Assembly: GCA_947489425.1 (NCBI GenBank)
Contig: CANLDL010000001.1
Location: forward strand, 1-64,000
From: an uncultured Pseudomonadales bacterium
GTDB lineage: Bacteria > Pseudomonadota > Gammaproteobacteria > Pseudomonadales > Cellvibrionaceae
DNA length: 64,000 nt
Direction: 5' to 3'
The notes under the pieces are model-generated. The model searched no databases, was not told the origin of the DNA, and saw only the letters and a program-made list of their open reading frames with translations. The translations under genes and the position numbers were made by a program. Positions 34,453-43,166 of this stretch are shown one piece after another. Every line of letters starts with the position of its first letter. The first letter of the stretch is position 1.

Positions 34453-34476
34453 GTCTGGGATAGACTTCCTAATGGC

Positions 34477-34552
34477 TTATAACGTCGCCAATAACCGAAA
34501 CTTTGCGAAGCGAGGCGTAGCAAAATGTCCGCGTTAATTGGCCTTGTTATGT
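34477..34552 (-). other. attC site m2 (minus strand)
   Basis: Left box ACATAAC (34546-34552), right box GTTATAA (34477-34483). Arms GCCAATTAACGCGGACATTTTG and CAAAGTTTCGGTTATTGGC pair over most of their length. Confidence 0.9.
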
Positions 34553-34554
34553 GC

Positions 34555-35148
34555 TTATGCTTTATTAGCCAACTGGCCATTGAAATATGTTTCATTTAAA
34601 TATTCAAGATATGACTCGGGCTGAGGAGCTATGCTAGGCCGTGAAATCATAAATTCTGCCCAATTATCTCGATGCATGACCCTTAACATATGGTCTGAAT
34701 CAACATACTGATGCACAACTAACGGGATAAAAGCTGGACTTATTCCAGCTTTAGCGGAAATTTCGTTTGTAACCTCTGATACGGTTTCCAGCACCGAACT
34801 TGGCAGGTCATTTGAAGATAAATACTGTTCTAACTTCTCTTTCAAGCAAACCCTAATAAAGCCTTCCTGAATTTTATTAATTTTGTCGGTGCTAATTGCT
34901 CCCCAAACACAATCTGACTCTTTATGCTCAGACACCGTTGAATTATCATGGATTTTATCGGCTCCCGTCATTTTATCAACGTCTTTTTGCGATGAGAACA
35001 AACCTATTTTAATGGAAGGCCAAGTAACAAAAACTAACAGTGGGCTAGCAATTATCCAGCGCCAAAGACTGTCGAAATAAGCAATAAAAAATACTGCAAT
35101 TGCTAATGACACGATAGCTGTTGTTACAGGGATCAACCTTGAATTCAT
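34555..35148 (-). CDS. Cassette membrane protein of unknown function (197 aa)
   Basis: ATG 35148 has AGAGG five bases before it; a longer frame to 35187 enters attC m3 and is rejected. Two adjoining membrane helices (residues 8-28 and 31-50) are followed by a soluble domain of about 140 residues. The domain contains a helical part (ETVSEVTNEISAKAGISPAF) and HQYVDSDHMLRVMHRDNWAE. No family is recognised. Confidence 0.72.
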   Translation of the reverse strand: MNSRLIPVTTAIVSLAIAVFFIAYFDSLWRWIIASPLLVFVTWPSIKIGLFSSQKDVDKMTGADKIHDNSTVSEHKESDCVWGAISTDKINKIQEGFIRVCLKEKLEQYLSSNDLPSSVLETVSEVTNEISAKAGISPAFIPLVVHQYVDSDHMLRVMHRDNWAEFMISRPSIAPQPESYLEYLNETYFNGQLANKA

Positions 35149-35172
35149 ACCAACCTCTAATTTTGGTTCTGT

Positions 35173-35244
35173 ACATAACGCCCGCATTTGCGGCTGGTTT
35201 GGAGCGCAGCGGAAAACCAGTCCGACAACATGCGTTTGTTAGGG
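35173..35244 (-). other. attC site m3 (minus strand)
   Basis: Left box CCCTAAC (35238-35244), right box GTTATGT (35173-35179). Arms CTGGTTTTCCGCTGCG and CGCTCCAAACCAG mirror m1 with three altered base pairs. Confidence 0.9.
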
Positions 35245-36054
35245 CTAGATATCATCATCTGTCATACGGCTTTTATAAAACTTCATCATTTCATGGCGCT
35301 TTAGCATTTCCATTTCTCGCTTTCTCCTTATCTGCTGACGCAAAAATGTCATAGTTACAATAAGAACAAGCTGAATAACAATGAGAATTAAAATAAATTT
35401 AGTGTCAAATATTTTTAGAAACGATAGTGATACTGATGATTTGCTTTCTTTAGCCTCAATTACATCTTTATTTAGTAGGTCGAGCAAACTATTTAGTGTA
35501 GTTATAGCTGTTTGAGTATCACCACTCCTAATAGATTTAGCTAGTTCATTTGCAACATTTAAGTGAAGCCCCTCATAACCATCAAGACCATCGAAGCTCA
35601 TTTGTGAATATATTTGATCAAAGACTTTTTTATATTCATTTTTCTTATCAAATTCTAGATATGCGCTATTTATAATATTAAATTCGGCTTTTTGAATTAT
35701 TTGAAGAGTACTTATTTTGTTTTTGAGCTTTTCTTCTCTTGAGCGAAGATCAATTAGCCTTGCCAAGCGTGGGATATCGAGAGAATTATTATTGATAACA
35801 TGCTCTTCAACAATTTTAACAATATTTTGTATAACTGCTTTTTCCCGCTCTATCGCAGCCTCGAAAGCCTGCTCTTCACCAACTTTGAGTTGATACCAAG
35901 CTACAATTATCGTTGCCACTATTCCAATCAATGTGGTAAACAACGGTACGATCCATCGTTTTTTAGGCTTTTCATCTGAAGAGGTTTGGTGAATAACAAT
36001 GTTATCTCCCACTACTGAAAGTCCCTCTTGATCTTTTTTCTTGCTGTCATCCAT
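35245..36054 (-). CDS. Cassette membrane protein with coiled coil (269 aa)
   Basis: ATG 36054 has GAGG five bases upstream. ATG 36075, just after the cassette boundary, is an alternative. One membrane helix lies near residues 37-57, a long helical charged region spans 60-215, and a second membrane helix lies near 218-242 before a basic tail (RRKREMEMLKRHEMMKFYK). The long helical part is probably periplasmic. It could be a sensor or a scaffold. No family is recognised. Confidence 0.7.
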   Translation of the reverse strand: MDDSKKKDQEGLSVVGDNIVIHQTSSDEKPKKRWIVPLFTTLIGIVATIIVAWYQLKVGEEQAFEAAIEREKAVIQNIVKIVEEHVINNNSLDIPRLARLIDLRSREEKLKNKISTLQIIQKAEFNIINSAYLEFDKKNEYKKVFDQIYSQMSFDGLDGYEGLHLNVANELAKSIRSGDTQTAITTLNSLLDLLNKDVIEAKESKSSVSLSFLKIFDTKFILILIVIQLVLIVTMTFLRQQIRRKREMEMLKRHEMMKFYKSRMTDDDI

Positions 36055-36486
36055 ATTAACCTCGAACTTTTTCATGGCTCGCTTGAGCCCTAACAGTTTA
36101 TTCAATAGACCCTTTCCACTTATCATCACTCTCTTGATCAAAAGTGACATTTAACTGGATCTACGTATTTTTTTAATAAAAACAGCTAGTCAAACGATAA
36201 TTTTTTATTAACTTTTTGTTAATCAAGAGATTAGAAAAGATAGTTAGCACGATTGTTTTCCCTTGATCAATATTATCTATCCTTTATATGCCAAAACAAG
36301 TATATCTCAAAATAAGCGTGTTAGTGAGGAGGGAATAGGATTAGACATGGGCTTATCCTAACGGAGAACTCATGTAAGGTCATGTGCAATAGTTATTTAT
36401 AACTACCTATAACTTACCTAATAGCAATAAACATAAAAAAACCCGCCATAAAGCGGGTTTTTAGATTCAGTCAAAACTAAATAGAC
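36055..36486. other. Intergenic region right of the minus-strand cassettes (432 bp)
   Basis: Holds the boundary box GTTAGGGC at 36087-36094 (minus strand), AT-rich DNA without a gene and the terminator of the long aconitase gene. I see no attI or integrase remnant here. Confidence 0.5.
36435..36462 (-). terminator. Rho-independent terminator of the long aconitase gene
   Basis: AAAAAACCCGC-CATAAA-GCGGGTTTTT lies 25 bases after the stop codon. Runs occur on both strands. Confidence 0.9.
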
Positions 36487-39279
36487 TTAGCCAACAATCC
36501 TAACCGGCTCAGCTGGCGTGCTTAGCTCTTCTGTCGGTGGCGCAAAGCTGGTTAGGTCAATGCCATCAACCGCTGCGGTGTACTCTTCCAATGTTGGGAA
36601 GCGGCCAAGAACCGTTGAAAGTACAACCAGTGGGGTAGAGCCTAGTAGTGACTCACCTTTCTTCTCGTCAGAGTCAGCAACAACACGGCCTTGGAATAGG
36701 CGAGTTGAGGTCGCAATGACGGTATCACCAGGTGCTGCTTTTTCTTGGTTACCCATACATAGGTTACATCCAGGGCGCTCAAGATAAAGAATGTTGTCGT
36801 AGCTGGTACGTGCTTCACCTTTAGGGTTCGCATCGTCGAATTGGAAGCCAGCGTATTTGCTTAGAATATCCCAATCGCCTTCGGCTTTTAGCTCATCAAC
36901 AATGTTGTAGGTGGGTGGCGCAACGACTAGCGGCGCTTTAAATTCTACAGAACCTTGTTGTGCTTCGATGTTACGTAGCATTTGCGCGATGATTTGCATA
37001 TCGCCTTTATGCACCATACAAGAGCCCACAAAACCTAGATCAACTGGTCTATCTGTGTAGTATGAAACAGGGCGGATCACATCGTGAGTATAACGCTTAG
37101 AGACGTCGTCGTTATTTACATCGGGGTCAGCAATCATTGGTTCGTCGATCGCGTCTAGGTCAACCACAAGTTCGGCGTAGTATTTTGCGTTTTCGTCTGG
37201 CGCTAGGGCAGGGGTCTCGCCAGATTTAATGCCGGCAATACGCTTGTCCGCTAGGTCGATCAAGCCTTGTAGCATGTTCGCTTCGTTATCCATGCCTTTG
37301 TCGATCATGATCTGGATACGAGACTTAGCCAGCTCTAGAGAGCCGATCAGCGTTTCATCTGTAGAGATACAGATAGACGCTTTCGCCTTCATTTCTGCTG
37401 TCCAGTCAGTGAAGGTGAACGCTTGGTCAGCCAACAGAGTACCGATTTGTACTTCGATAACACGACCTTGGAAAACGTTTTCGCCACCAAACTTCTTCAG
37501 CATTTGCGCTTGAGTGGCGTGTACGATGTCACGGAAGTCCATGTGTGACTTCATAGAACCTTTAAAGGTGACTTTTACAGACTCAGGAATCGGCATTGCA
37601 GATTCACCTGTCGCAAGCGCGATAGCAACCGTACCCGAGTCGGCACCGAAGGCCACACCCTTGGACATACGAGTATGCGAATCACCACCGATGATGATGG
37701 CGCGATCATCAATTGTGATGTCGTTCAATACTTTGTGGATGACGTCAGTCATTGAGTGGTAAACGCCTTTCGGATCACGTGCAGTGATAACGCCGAATGC
37801 GTTCATAAATGCCATTAGCTTAGGCGTGTTAGCCTTCGCTTTGCTATCCCATACAGATGCGGTGTGACAACCCGATTGGAAAGCACCGTCAACGCTTGGT
37901 GCAATGGTCGAAGCCGCCATGGCTTCTAATTCTTGGCAAGTCATCGGGCCAGTGGTGTCCTGAGAGCCTACGATGTTCACTTTAACGCGAACGTCAGAAC
38001 CCGTGTGTAGTGGCGTTGGAGAGGCCACACCCACTGCGTTACGGTTAAAGATTTTTTCAACAGCAGTTAAGCCTTGGTTCTCAATAGAGATTTCTTTAGA
38101 GGCCGCGTAAACCGCAGGAGCAGTGACGCCTAAGGTCTCAGCAGCAAATGTTTGTAGTTTCTTACCGAAGGTTACCGCGTAAGAACCGCCAGCCTTCATG
38201 AATTCTACTTTTTGTGGCGTGAAAGCGTCAGCAACGTCTACTAGCTCTTCGCTACCGTTGTAAAGCTTCTTCGATTTAGTATCGATAGTTAACACCGTAC
38301 CTGTGGCAACTGAGTAAGCTTCTTCTAATACTGGGTCGCCGTTTTCATCGCGAACGACTTCGCCGTTAGCGTCGGTTTTCTTCACCCAGTTTTTAAGGTC
38401 AAGACCGATACCGCCGGTTACACCAACGGTAGTTAGAAAGATCGGTGCTATACCGTTAGTACCCGCAACCACTGGCTTGTTATTAATAAATGGGATGTAT
38501 GGAGAGGTTTTTTCGCCCGCCCATAGTGCCACGTTGTTAACACCCGACATACGTGAAGAACCCACACCCATAGTGCCTTTTTCAGCGATTAGCATCACTT
38601 TCGCGTTAGGGTGCTTTTTACCTAACTCAACGATTTCTTGTTGGGCTTCAGGTGTGATCATGCACTGGCCGTGTAGTTCGCGGTCGGCACGAGAGTGAGA
38701 TTGGTTACCTGGAGAAAGCAGGTCAGTAGAGATATCACCTTCAGCAGCAATATAGGTAACCACGTCAATTTTTTCTGGAATATCTTCAAGCTTAGTGAAG
38801 AACTCAGCGTTAGCGTAGCTTTCTAGAATGCCTTTTGCGATGGCATTACCAGCGTTGAAAGCGTCTGCCAAACGAGCAGTATCCGCTTCGTAAAGGAATA
38901 CTTGAGACTTAAGTACTTCGCCAGCCGCTGCAGCTTGAGCGTCGTCAGAAAGGGCTATATCTAATAAGGCTTCAACAGAAGGGCCGCCTTTCATATGAGA
39001 CAGTTGCTCAAGCGCGAATTCAGGCGAGATCTCTGCAACGGTCTCGTTACCTAAAGCGATATCTTTTAGGAAAGCCGCTTTAACGCCAGCCGCGCTAGTG
39101 GTACCGGGTAGGGTATTGTAGATGAAGAAGTTGAGCGAGTCTTCGCGGTGCTCATTACCGGTGTCTTTAATTTGCGCGATGATTTCTGACAAAAGGTCAG
39201 CACTATCAATCGGTTTTGGATTTAAGCCATCGTTTTTACGGCTTTCAATTTCTGCCATGTAGTCGGTATAAAGACTCAT
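36487..39279 (-). CDS. Long-form AcnB-like aconitate hydratase (930 aa)
   Basis: A second aconitase-fold enzyme, clearly apart from AcnB at 30263. Shared motifs are VGSQDTTGPMTCQELEAMA, GCHTASVWD, IGGDSHTRMSKGVAFGADSG and the cluster cysteines in VGSCMVHKGDMQ and PGCNLCMGNQEKA. It is about 55 residues longer than AcnB through inserts in the middle. Proteins of this type are annotated as aconitase B or 2-methylisocitrate dehydratase. The start at 39279 has AGAGG before it; an upstream start at 39405 adds unrelated residues. The divergent LysR gene may regulate it. Confidence 0.88.
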   Translation of the reverse strand: MSLYTDYMAEIESRKNDGLNPKPIDSADLLSEIIAQIKDTGNEHREDSLNFFIYNTLPGTTSAAGVKAAFLKDIALGNETVAEISPEFALEQLSHMKGGPSVEALLDIALSDDAQAAAAGEVLKSQVFLYEADTARLADAFNAGNAIAKGILESYANAEFFTKLEDIPEKIDVVTYIAAEGDISTDLLSPGNQSHSRADRELHGQCMITPEAQQEIVELGKKHPNAKVMLIAEKGTMGVGSSRMSGVNNVALWAGEKTSPYIPFINNKPVVAGTNGIAPIFLTTVGVTGGIGLDLKNWVKKTDANGEVVRDENGDPVLEEAYSVATGTVLTIDTKSKKLYNGSEELVDVADAFTPQKVEFMKAGGSYAVTFGKKLQTFAAETLGVTAPAVYAASKEISIENQGLTAVEKIFNRNAVGVASPTPLHTGSDVRVKVNIVGSQDTTGPMTCQELEAMAASTIAPSVDGAFQSGCHTASVWDSKAKANTPKLMAFMNAFGVITARDPKGVYHSMTDVIHKVLNDITIDDRAIIIGGDSHTRMSKGVAFGADSGTVAIALATGESAMPIPESVKVTFKGSMKSHMDFRDIVHATQAQMLKKFGGENVFQGRVIEVQIGTLLADQAFTFTDWTAEMKAKASICISTDETLIGSLELAKSRIQIMIDKGMDNEANMLQGLIDLADKRIAGIKSGETPALAPDENAKYYAELVVDLDAIDEPMIADPDVNNDDVSKRYTHDVIRPVSYYTDRPVDLGFVGSCMVHKGDMQIIAQMLRNIEAQQGSVEFKAPLVVAPPTYNIVDELKAEGDWDILSKYAGFQFDDANPKGEARTSYDNILYLERPGCNLCMGNQEKAAPGDTVIATSTRLFQGRVVADSDEKKGESLLGSTPLVVLSTVLGRFPTLEEYTAAVDGIDLTSFAPPTEELSTPAEPVRIVG

Positions 39280-39523
39280 ACACACCTCTTGTGCTAATAA
39301 AAATATGGGGGGCGACACTATAATTGCGGCATTGCTGCGGTGATATTGCTGCATTAGTATCACGTAAAAAATGAGCGGGTATTTTACATTAATCAGGGGC
39401 AACATCTAATCACTATTGATAATAACCATTATTCATTCTATTTATAGTCTATGAATTTGGTAGTTATATGAGTTATAGTGAGAATCATTCTTATTAATAA
39501 GTCCATACTTGATAATAAAAGCC

Positions 39524-40480
39524 ATGAATATAGAGAATTTTGATTTAAATCTTTTAGTCTGCTTTGACGTATTGATGCGTGAACGTAATGTCTCGCGCGC
39601 CGCCGAAAAGCTCAATATCAGCCAGCCGGCCATGAGTAGTAGCCTTAAACGCTTGCGCGACTATTTTAATGATCCACTATTGGTGCGAACAGCAAGAGGT
39701 ATGGAGCCTACGGAGAAGGCGCTGGCCCTAGAGCCACTGGTGAGGCAATCGCTAACCATGGCAGAAGAAGTGCTGGCGCCCAACGAAGTCTTTGATCCTT
39801 CAAACAGCCAGCGTACGTTTCGCATATTGGTAAGTGACTATGTCGAAGGTATTTTAATCTCGGCACTGGTCGCCTATATCCAAACCCATGCGCCGCGATT
39901 ATCTCTCGATATTCTCACGCTGAGTGATGGTAGCTTTCAGGATTTAGAAAAGGGGAGTATTGATCTTGCTATTAATAGCTTCGATTTTATCCCTCAATCC
40001 TTTTATAAGCGTTCTATTTGGAAGGATAGTTTCTCTTGTTTAATGGCTCAGGGCCATGCTTTGTTAAAGGATAATACGCTGGCTAATTATCTATCGGCCT
40101 CGCATATTTGGGTGAGTAAGACAGGCATTGGTGTGGGTACAGGTATGTCGCAATCGAGTAGCCGTGGTTGGGTTGATAATACGCTAGAGGAGCTAGGTCA
40201 TGAGCGACATATCAGTGTGTTTACTAGACACTATCAGATCATCCCACAACTTGTGCGCCAAACAGATTTAGTCGCGACGATGCCGACACGGGCAGCGTTA
40301 CTTTATAATGATAATTCTGACCTAGTGATTGCAGAGCCTCCCTTTCAAATACCCGAAATTGAAATTAATATGATTTGGAGCCCGCTTTTGCATCATAATA
40401 GCGCCCATAAATGGATACGCAGTACACTGATAGAGTTAGCTAACCATCTCGCATTAGCCTCGCTGAGTGAGTATGAGTAG
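39524..40480 (+). CDS. LysR family transcription regulator
   Basis: The 318-residue product has the LysR helix-turn-helix at residues 5-60 (LLVCFDVLMRERNVSRAAEK, then ISQPAMSSSLKRLRDYFNDP) and a periplasmic-binding-like effector domain. It diverges from the long aconitase gene with 244 bp between starts, the typical position for a regulator of that gene. The effector is unknown. Confidence 0.93.
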   Translation: MNIENFDLNLLVCFDVLMRERNVSRAAEKLNISQPAMSSSLKRLRDYFNDPLLVRTARGMEPTEKALALEPLVRQSLTMAEEVLAPNEVFDPSNSQRTFRILVSDYVEGILISALVAYIQTHAPRLSLDILTLSDGSFQDLEKGSIDLAINSFDFIPQSFYKRSIWKDSFSCLMAQGHALLKDNTLANYLSASHIWVSKTGIGVGTGMSQSSSRGWVDNTLEELGHERHISVFTRHYQIIPQLVRQTDLVATMPTRAALLYNDNSDLVIAEPPFQIPEIEINMIWSPLLHHNSAHKWIRSTLIELANHLALASLSEYE

Positions 40481-40544
40481 GGCTTTTAGCACGCGATCTA
40501 ATTTTTGATCAAAACAATAGCTGAGAAATAAGGCTTAAATAATT

Positions 40545-40985
40545 ATGTCTAAAGTTAAAACCCCATGCATCGGTGTATGTTCTACGGGCATTGGGGATGT
40601 TGTTTGCCGCGGTTGTAAGCGCTTTGCACACGAAGTGATTGACTGGAATGGTTACAGCGAAGACCAAAGACGATTAGTTGTTAATCGCCTAGATACTTTT
40701 TTGCAGCAAGTCGTCGGTAATATGATTACGGTTGTTGACGAAGAAAAATTATTATCGCAATTAAAATATCAGCAGATTAATGTTGATCAAAGTTTATCGA
40801 GTAGCCGCTGGGTTTATGAATTATTACGGCGCAGTAGCAGCCATATAAAACATACAGAAGATTTTGGTTTTGTTATTGACGATAAATGGCAGCGTTACAG
40901 CCTTGAGCAGATTAAACAATTTTTAGAGCAGGATTTTTTTACGCTATCGAGCGCACATTATGAAAGGTATATCGCGCCACGATAA
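40545..40985 (+). CDS. DUF1289 cysteine-rich protein
   Basis: The DUF1289 signature occupies residues 5-45: TPCIGVCSTGIGDVVCRGCK, with Cys spacing fit for a metal or Fe-S site, then WNGYSEDQRRLVV. A C-terminal extension of about 85 residues is not part of the core domain. Function unknown. Follows the LysR gene by 64 bases. Confidence 0.85.
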   Translation: MSKVKTPCIGVCSTGIGDVVCRGCKRFAHEVIDWNGYSEDQRRLVVNRLDTFLQQVVGNMITVVDEEKLLSQLKYQQINVDQSLSSSRWVYELLRRSSSHIKHTEDFGFVIDDKWQRYSLEQIKQFLEQDFFTLSSAHYERYIAPR

Positions 40986-41023
40986 GTAGCATGATTTTCG
41001 AATAGGCGAAAAAAAATAAAAAA

Positions 41024-41050
41024 GGGTTGATCTATTTTATAGATCAACCC
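41024..41050 (-). terminator. Rho-independent terminator of the TRAP operon
   Basis: GGGTTGATCTAT-TTT-ATAGATCAACCC is a perfect 12-bp stem. On the minus strand it is followed by TTTTTTATTTTTTTTC, 49 bases after the dctM stop. Confidence 0.95.
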
Positions 41051-41098
41051 AAGCAGTGGCGGTTAATAAAAAGTTAACAAGTAATAAGATAAACAATG

Positions 41099-42484
41099 TT
41101 AGCCGTAAATTGTTGCCGGTAACCAAGTCACTAGAGATGGTAGTAGTATTACAATCACTAAGCCAATCAGTTGCAAAATAATAAACGGAATAACACCTCT
41201 ATAAATATCCGATAAGCTAACTTCTGGTGGGCACACACCTTTTAAGTAGAAGAGTGCAAAACCTACCGGTGGCGTTAAAAACGACGTTTGCAGTGTGATA
41301 GCAATTAGCATAACAAACCAAATAAGTTTAGGTTCATCTAATACTCCATAGCCGTTCACAGCAAAATCCATCCCCATAATCACCGGTGCCAATAGTGGCA
41401 AGGCGATTAGTGTGATCTCTATCCAGTCGAGTAAAAATCCTAATAAAAACACAATAAACAGTATGGCAATCAGTACACCGTAAGGGCCAAAGGGTAGGCT
41501 TGTTAAACCGCGCTCGATCAGTTCATCACCACCTAATTCACGCAATACTAGTGCGAACATCGTTGCGCCAATAAAAATCATAAAAATATAGGCGGTGGTA
41601 CGATAAGCATCGAGGCTAACTTGTTTAAAGACAGAAAAATTTAATTTTTTGTAATAAGCCGCGAGCATTGTTGCGCCTAATGCACCTACACCACTTGCTT
41701 CTGTTGGTGTACAAATCCCGGCAAAAATAGAACCCAGTACCGCAAGAATTAAAAAGAGTGGAGGTAAAATATTTTTTAGCACGCCAAAAATTATTTTCCA
41801 CTCAAGGTTTTTAGCATCTTCTGGTAATGGTGCGATATCAGGTTTTAAATAAGAGGCGACAATAATATAAGTTAGATACAAAAAACCAAGAATTAGGCCA
41901 GGGAATACTGCGCCCATAAATAAGTCGCCCACTGAAAGCGCAAGCTGGTCTGCCATAATCACGAGCATAATGCTTGGAGGTAGCAATATACCCAATGTGC
42001 CTGCGCTACAAATAGTACCTGCGGCAAGTGATTTGTTGTAACCCTGCTTAAGCATTGCTGGTAGTGATAGCAAGCCAAGTAATACAACCGATGCGCCAAT
42101 AATGCCTGTAGAGGCAGCCAAAATAATACCGATGAGTGTTACTGTTAATGCCAAGCCGCCACGTACTTTACCAAACAAGTCTTGCATCGATAGCATCAAG
42201 CGCTCGGCAACACCAGAGCGGTCGAGCATTAGCCCCATAAAGATAAACATGGGCAATGCAACGAGTACCCAGTTTTCCATTAAGGAGTAAAGCCTAGAGA
42301 CAACCAAGCCAAGGGTATTAAAGTCGAGGCCAGTAATTGTGCCCAAATAAATATCAGAAAAATAGCCGATAAACCCAAAAATAACGCCAGTACCTGCAAG
42401 TACATAACCCACGGGAATACCCGTAAATAAAAATGCAATGAATGTACAAAACATTGCGATTACTAAAATTTCATTGATTTCCAT
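41099..42484 (-). CDS. dctM: TRAP transporter large membrane subunit DctM
   Basis: The 461-residue product has about twelve hydrophobic segments and the DctM landmarks GIPVGYVLAGTGVIFGF, STGIIGASVVLLGLLSLP, LLPPSIMLVIMA and PTEASGVGALGATMLA. It forms the sodium-driven transport channel with DctQ. The gene starts two bases after dctQ ends. The operon order (minus strand) is dctP-dctQ-dctM. Substrate is set by DctP. Confidence 0.96.
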   Translation of the reverse strand: MEINEILVIAMFCTFIAFLFTGIPVGYVLAGTGVIFGFIGYFSDIYLGTITGLDFNTLGLVVSRLYSLMENWVLVALPMFIFMGLMLDRSGVAERLMLSMQDLFGKVRGGLALTVTLIGIILAASTGIIGASVVLLGLLSLPAMLKQGYNKSLAAGTICSAGTLGILLPPSIMLVIMADQLALSVGDLFMGAVFPGLILGFLYLTYIIVASYLKPDIAPLPEDAKNLEWKIIFGVLKNILPPLFLILAVLGSIFAGICTPTEASGVGALGATMLAAYYKKLNFSVFKQVSLDAYRTTAYIFMIFIGATMFALVLRELGGDELIERGLTSLPFGPYGVLIAILFIVFLLGFLLDWIEITLIALPLLAPVIMGMDFAVNGYGVLDEPKLIWFVMLIAITLQTSFLTPPVGFALFYLKGVCPPEVSLSDIYRGVIPFIILQLIGLVIVILLPSLVTWLPATIYG

Positions 42485-42486
42485 GA

Positions 42487-43053
42487 TTATTTCTCACCAT
42501 CTTTATGATAAATAAGTGCATCTATATTTGTGATGAGACGCGAAAATATGGCAATAGCTAGTAAACTAAAGCTGATTGGAATAACGGCTTTAATTGCCCA
42601 ACGATAAGGGAGGCCAAGAGGTGAGTTAGAGGATTCATTAACACGGAAAGAGTCGCCAACGTATTCCCAGCCATTAACGATAACAACAAAGATAAAAGGT
42701 AAAACGAAAAAGAGAGATCCAAAAATTTCCCACTTTCTAATAGTACGGCGTCTCAACTTATCGGCAACAACATCAACGCGTACTTGGCTGTTAGTGATTT
42801 CCGCATAGGAGAGTCCAAACATCATACCAATAGCGTATAAGTGCCACTGTATTTCTTCAAAAACAATTTGGCCATTACCAAAACCGTAACGTAAAACGAC
42901 ATTGCCTAAAATAGCAAAAATAAGAATGGCATAACTCCAACAAAAAATTAAAGCAGAGTAATGGATGAAATTTTCTAGCTGCTTGGCAAATTTACTCAAT
43001 GGAGAATTGTTATTGGGTAAATTGGAGTCGCAGGAAGGTTGGCTTATAGGCAT
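42487..43053 (-). CDS. dctQ: TRAP transporter small membrane subunit DctQ
   Basis: The 188-residue product has four membrane helices and the DctQ motif ITNSQVRVDVVADKLRRRT. A Ser/Asn-rich N-terminal stretch of about 20 residues precedes the first helix. It couples with DctM in the inner membrane. The gap to dctP holds a strong hairpin. Confidence 0.94.
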   Translation of the reverse strand: MPISQPSCDSNLPNNNSPLSKFAKQLENFIHYSALIFCWSYAILIFAILGNVVLRYGFGNGQIVFEEIQWHLYAIGMMFGLSYAEITNSQVRVDVVADKLRRRTIRKWEIFGSLFFVLPFIFVVIVNGWEYVGDSFRVNESSNSPLGLPYRWAIKAVIPISFSLLAIAIFSRLITNIDALIYHKDGEK

Positions 43054-43092
43054 TTCAATAAGCTCCTAATAATTGTAATAAAGGGTGGGGAT

Positions 43093-43126
43093 GATCTATA
43101 ACGCAGTTACAGCTGCGTTATAGATC
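43093..43126 (-). promoter_or_regulatory. Intercistronic hairpin between dctP and dctQ
   Basis: GATCTATAACGCAG and CTGCGTTATAGATC form a perfect 14-bp stem with a 6-base loop. No T-run follows, so it looks like an RNA-stabilising or processing hairpin that raises dctP over dctQM. That binding protein excess is common in such operons. Confidence 0.75.
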
Positions 43127-43166
43127 TTTATGTAGCTATAAAATAATAAACCGTAGTTTTATTTAG

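Larger units (their letters stand above)
33397..36094 (-). mobile_element. Second integron cassette cluster, minus strand, no integrase
   Basis: Three genes on the minus strand are each followed by an attC site (35173-35244, 34477-34552, 33397-33468). A GTTAGGGC right box lies before the first gene at 36087-36094. Two of the sites share arms (CCGCTGCGCTCCAAA) that are not seen in the main array. The cluster lies between two aconitase genes without an integrase, fitting the CALIN definition. Confidence 0.88.
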
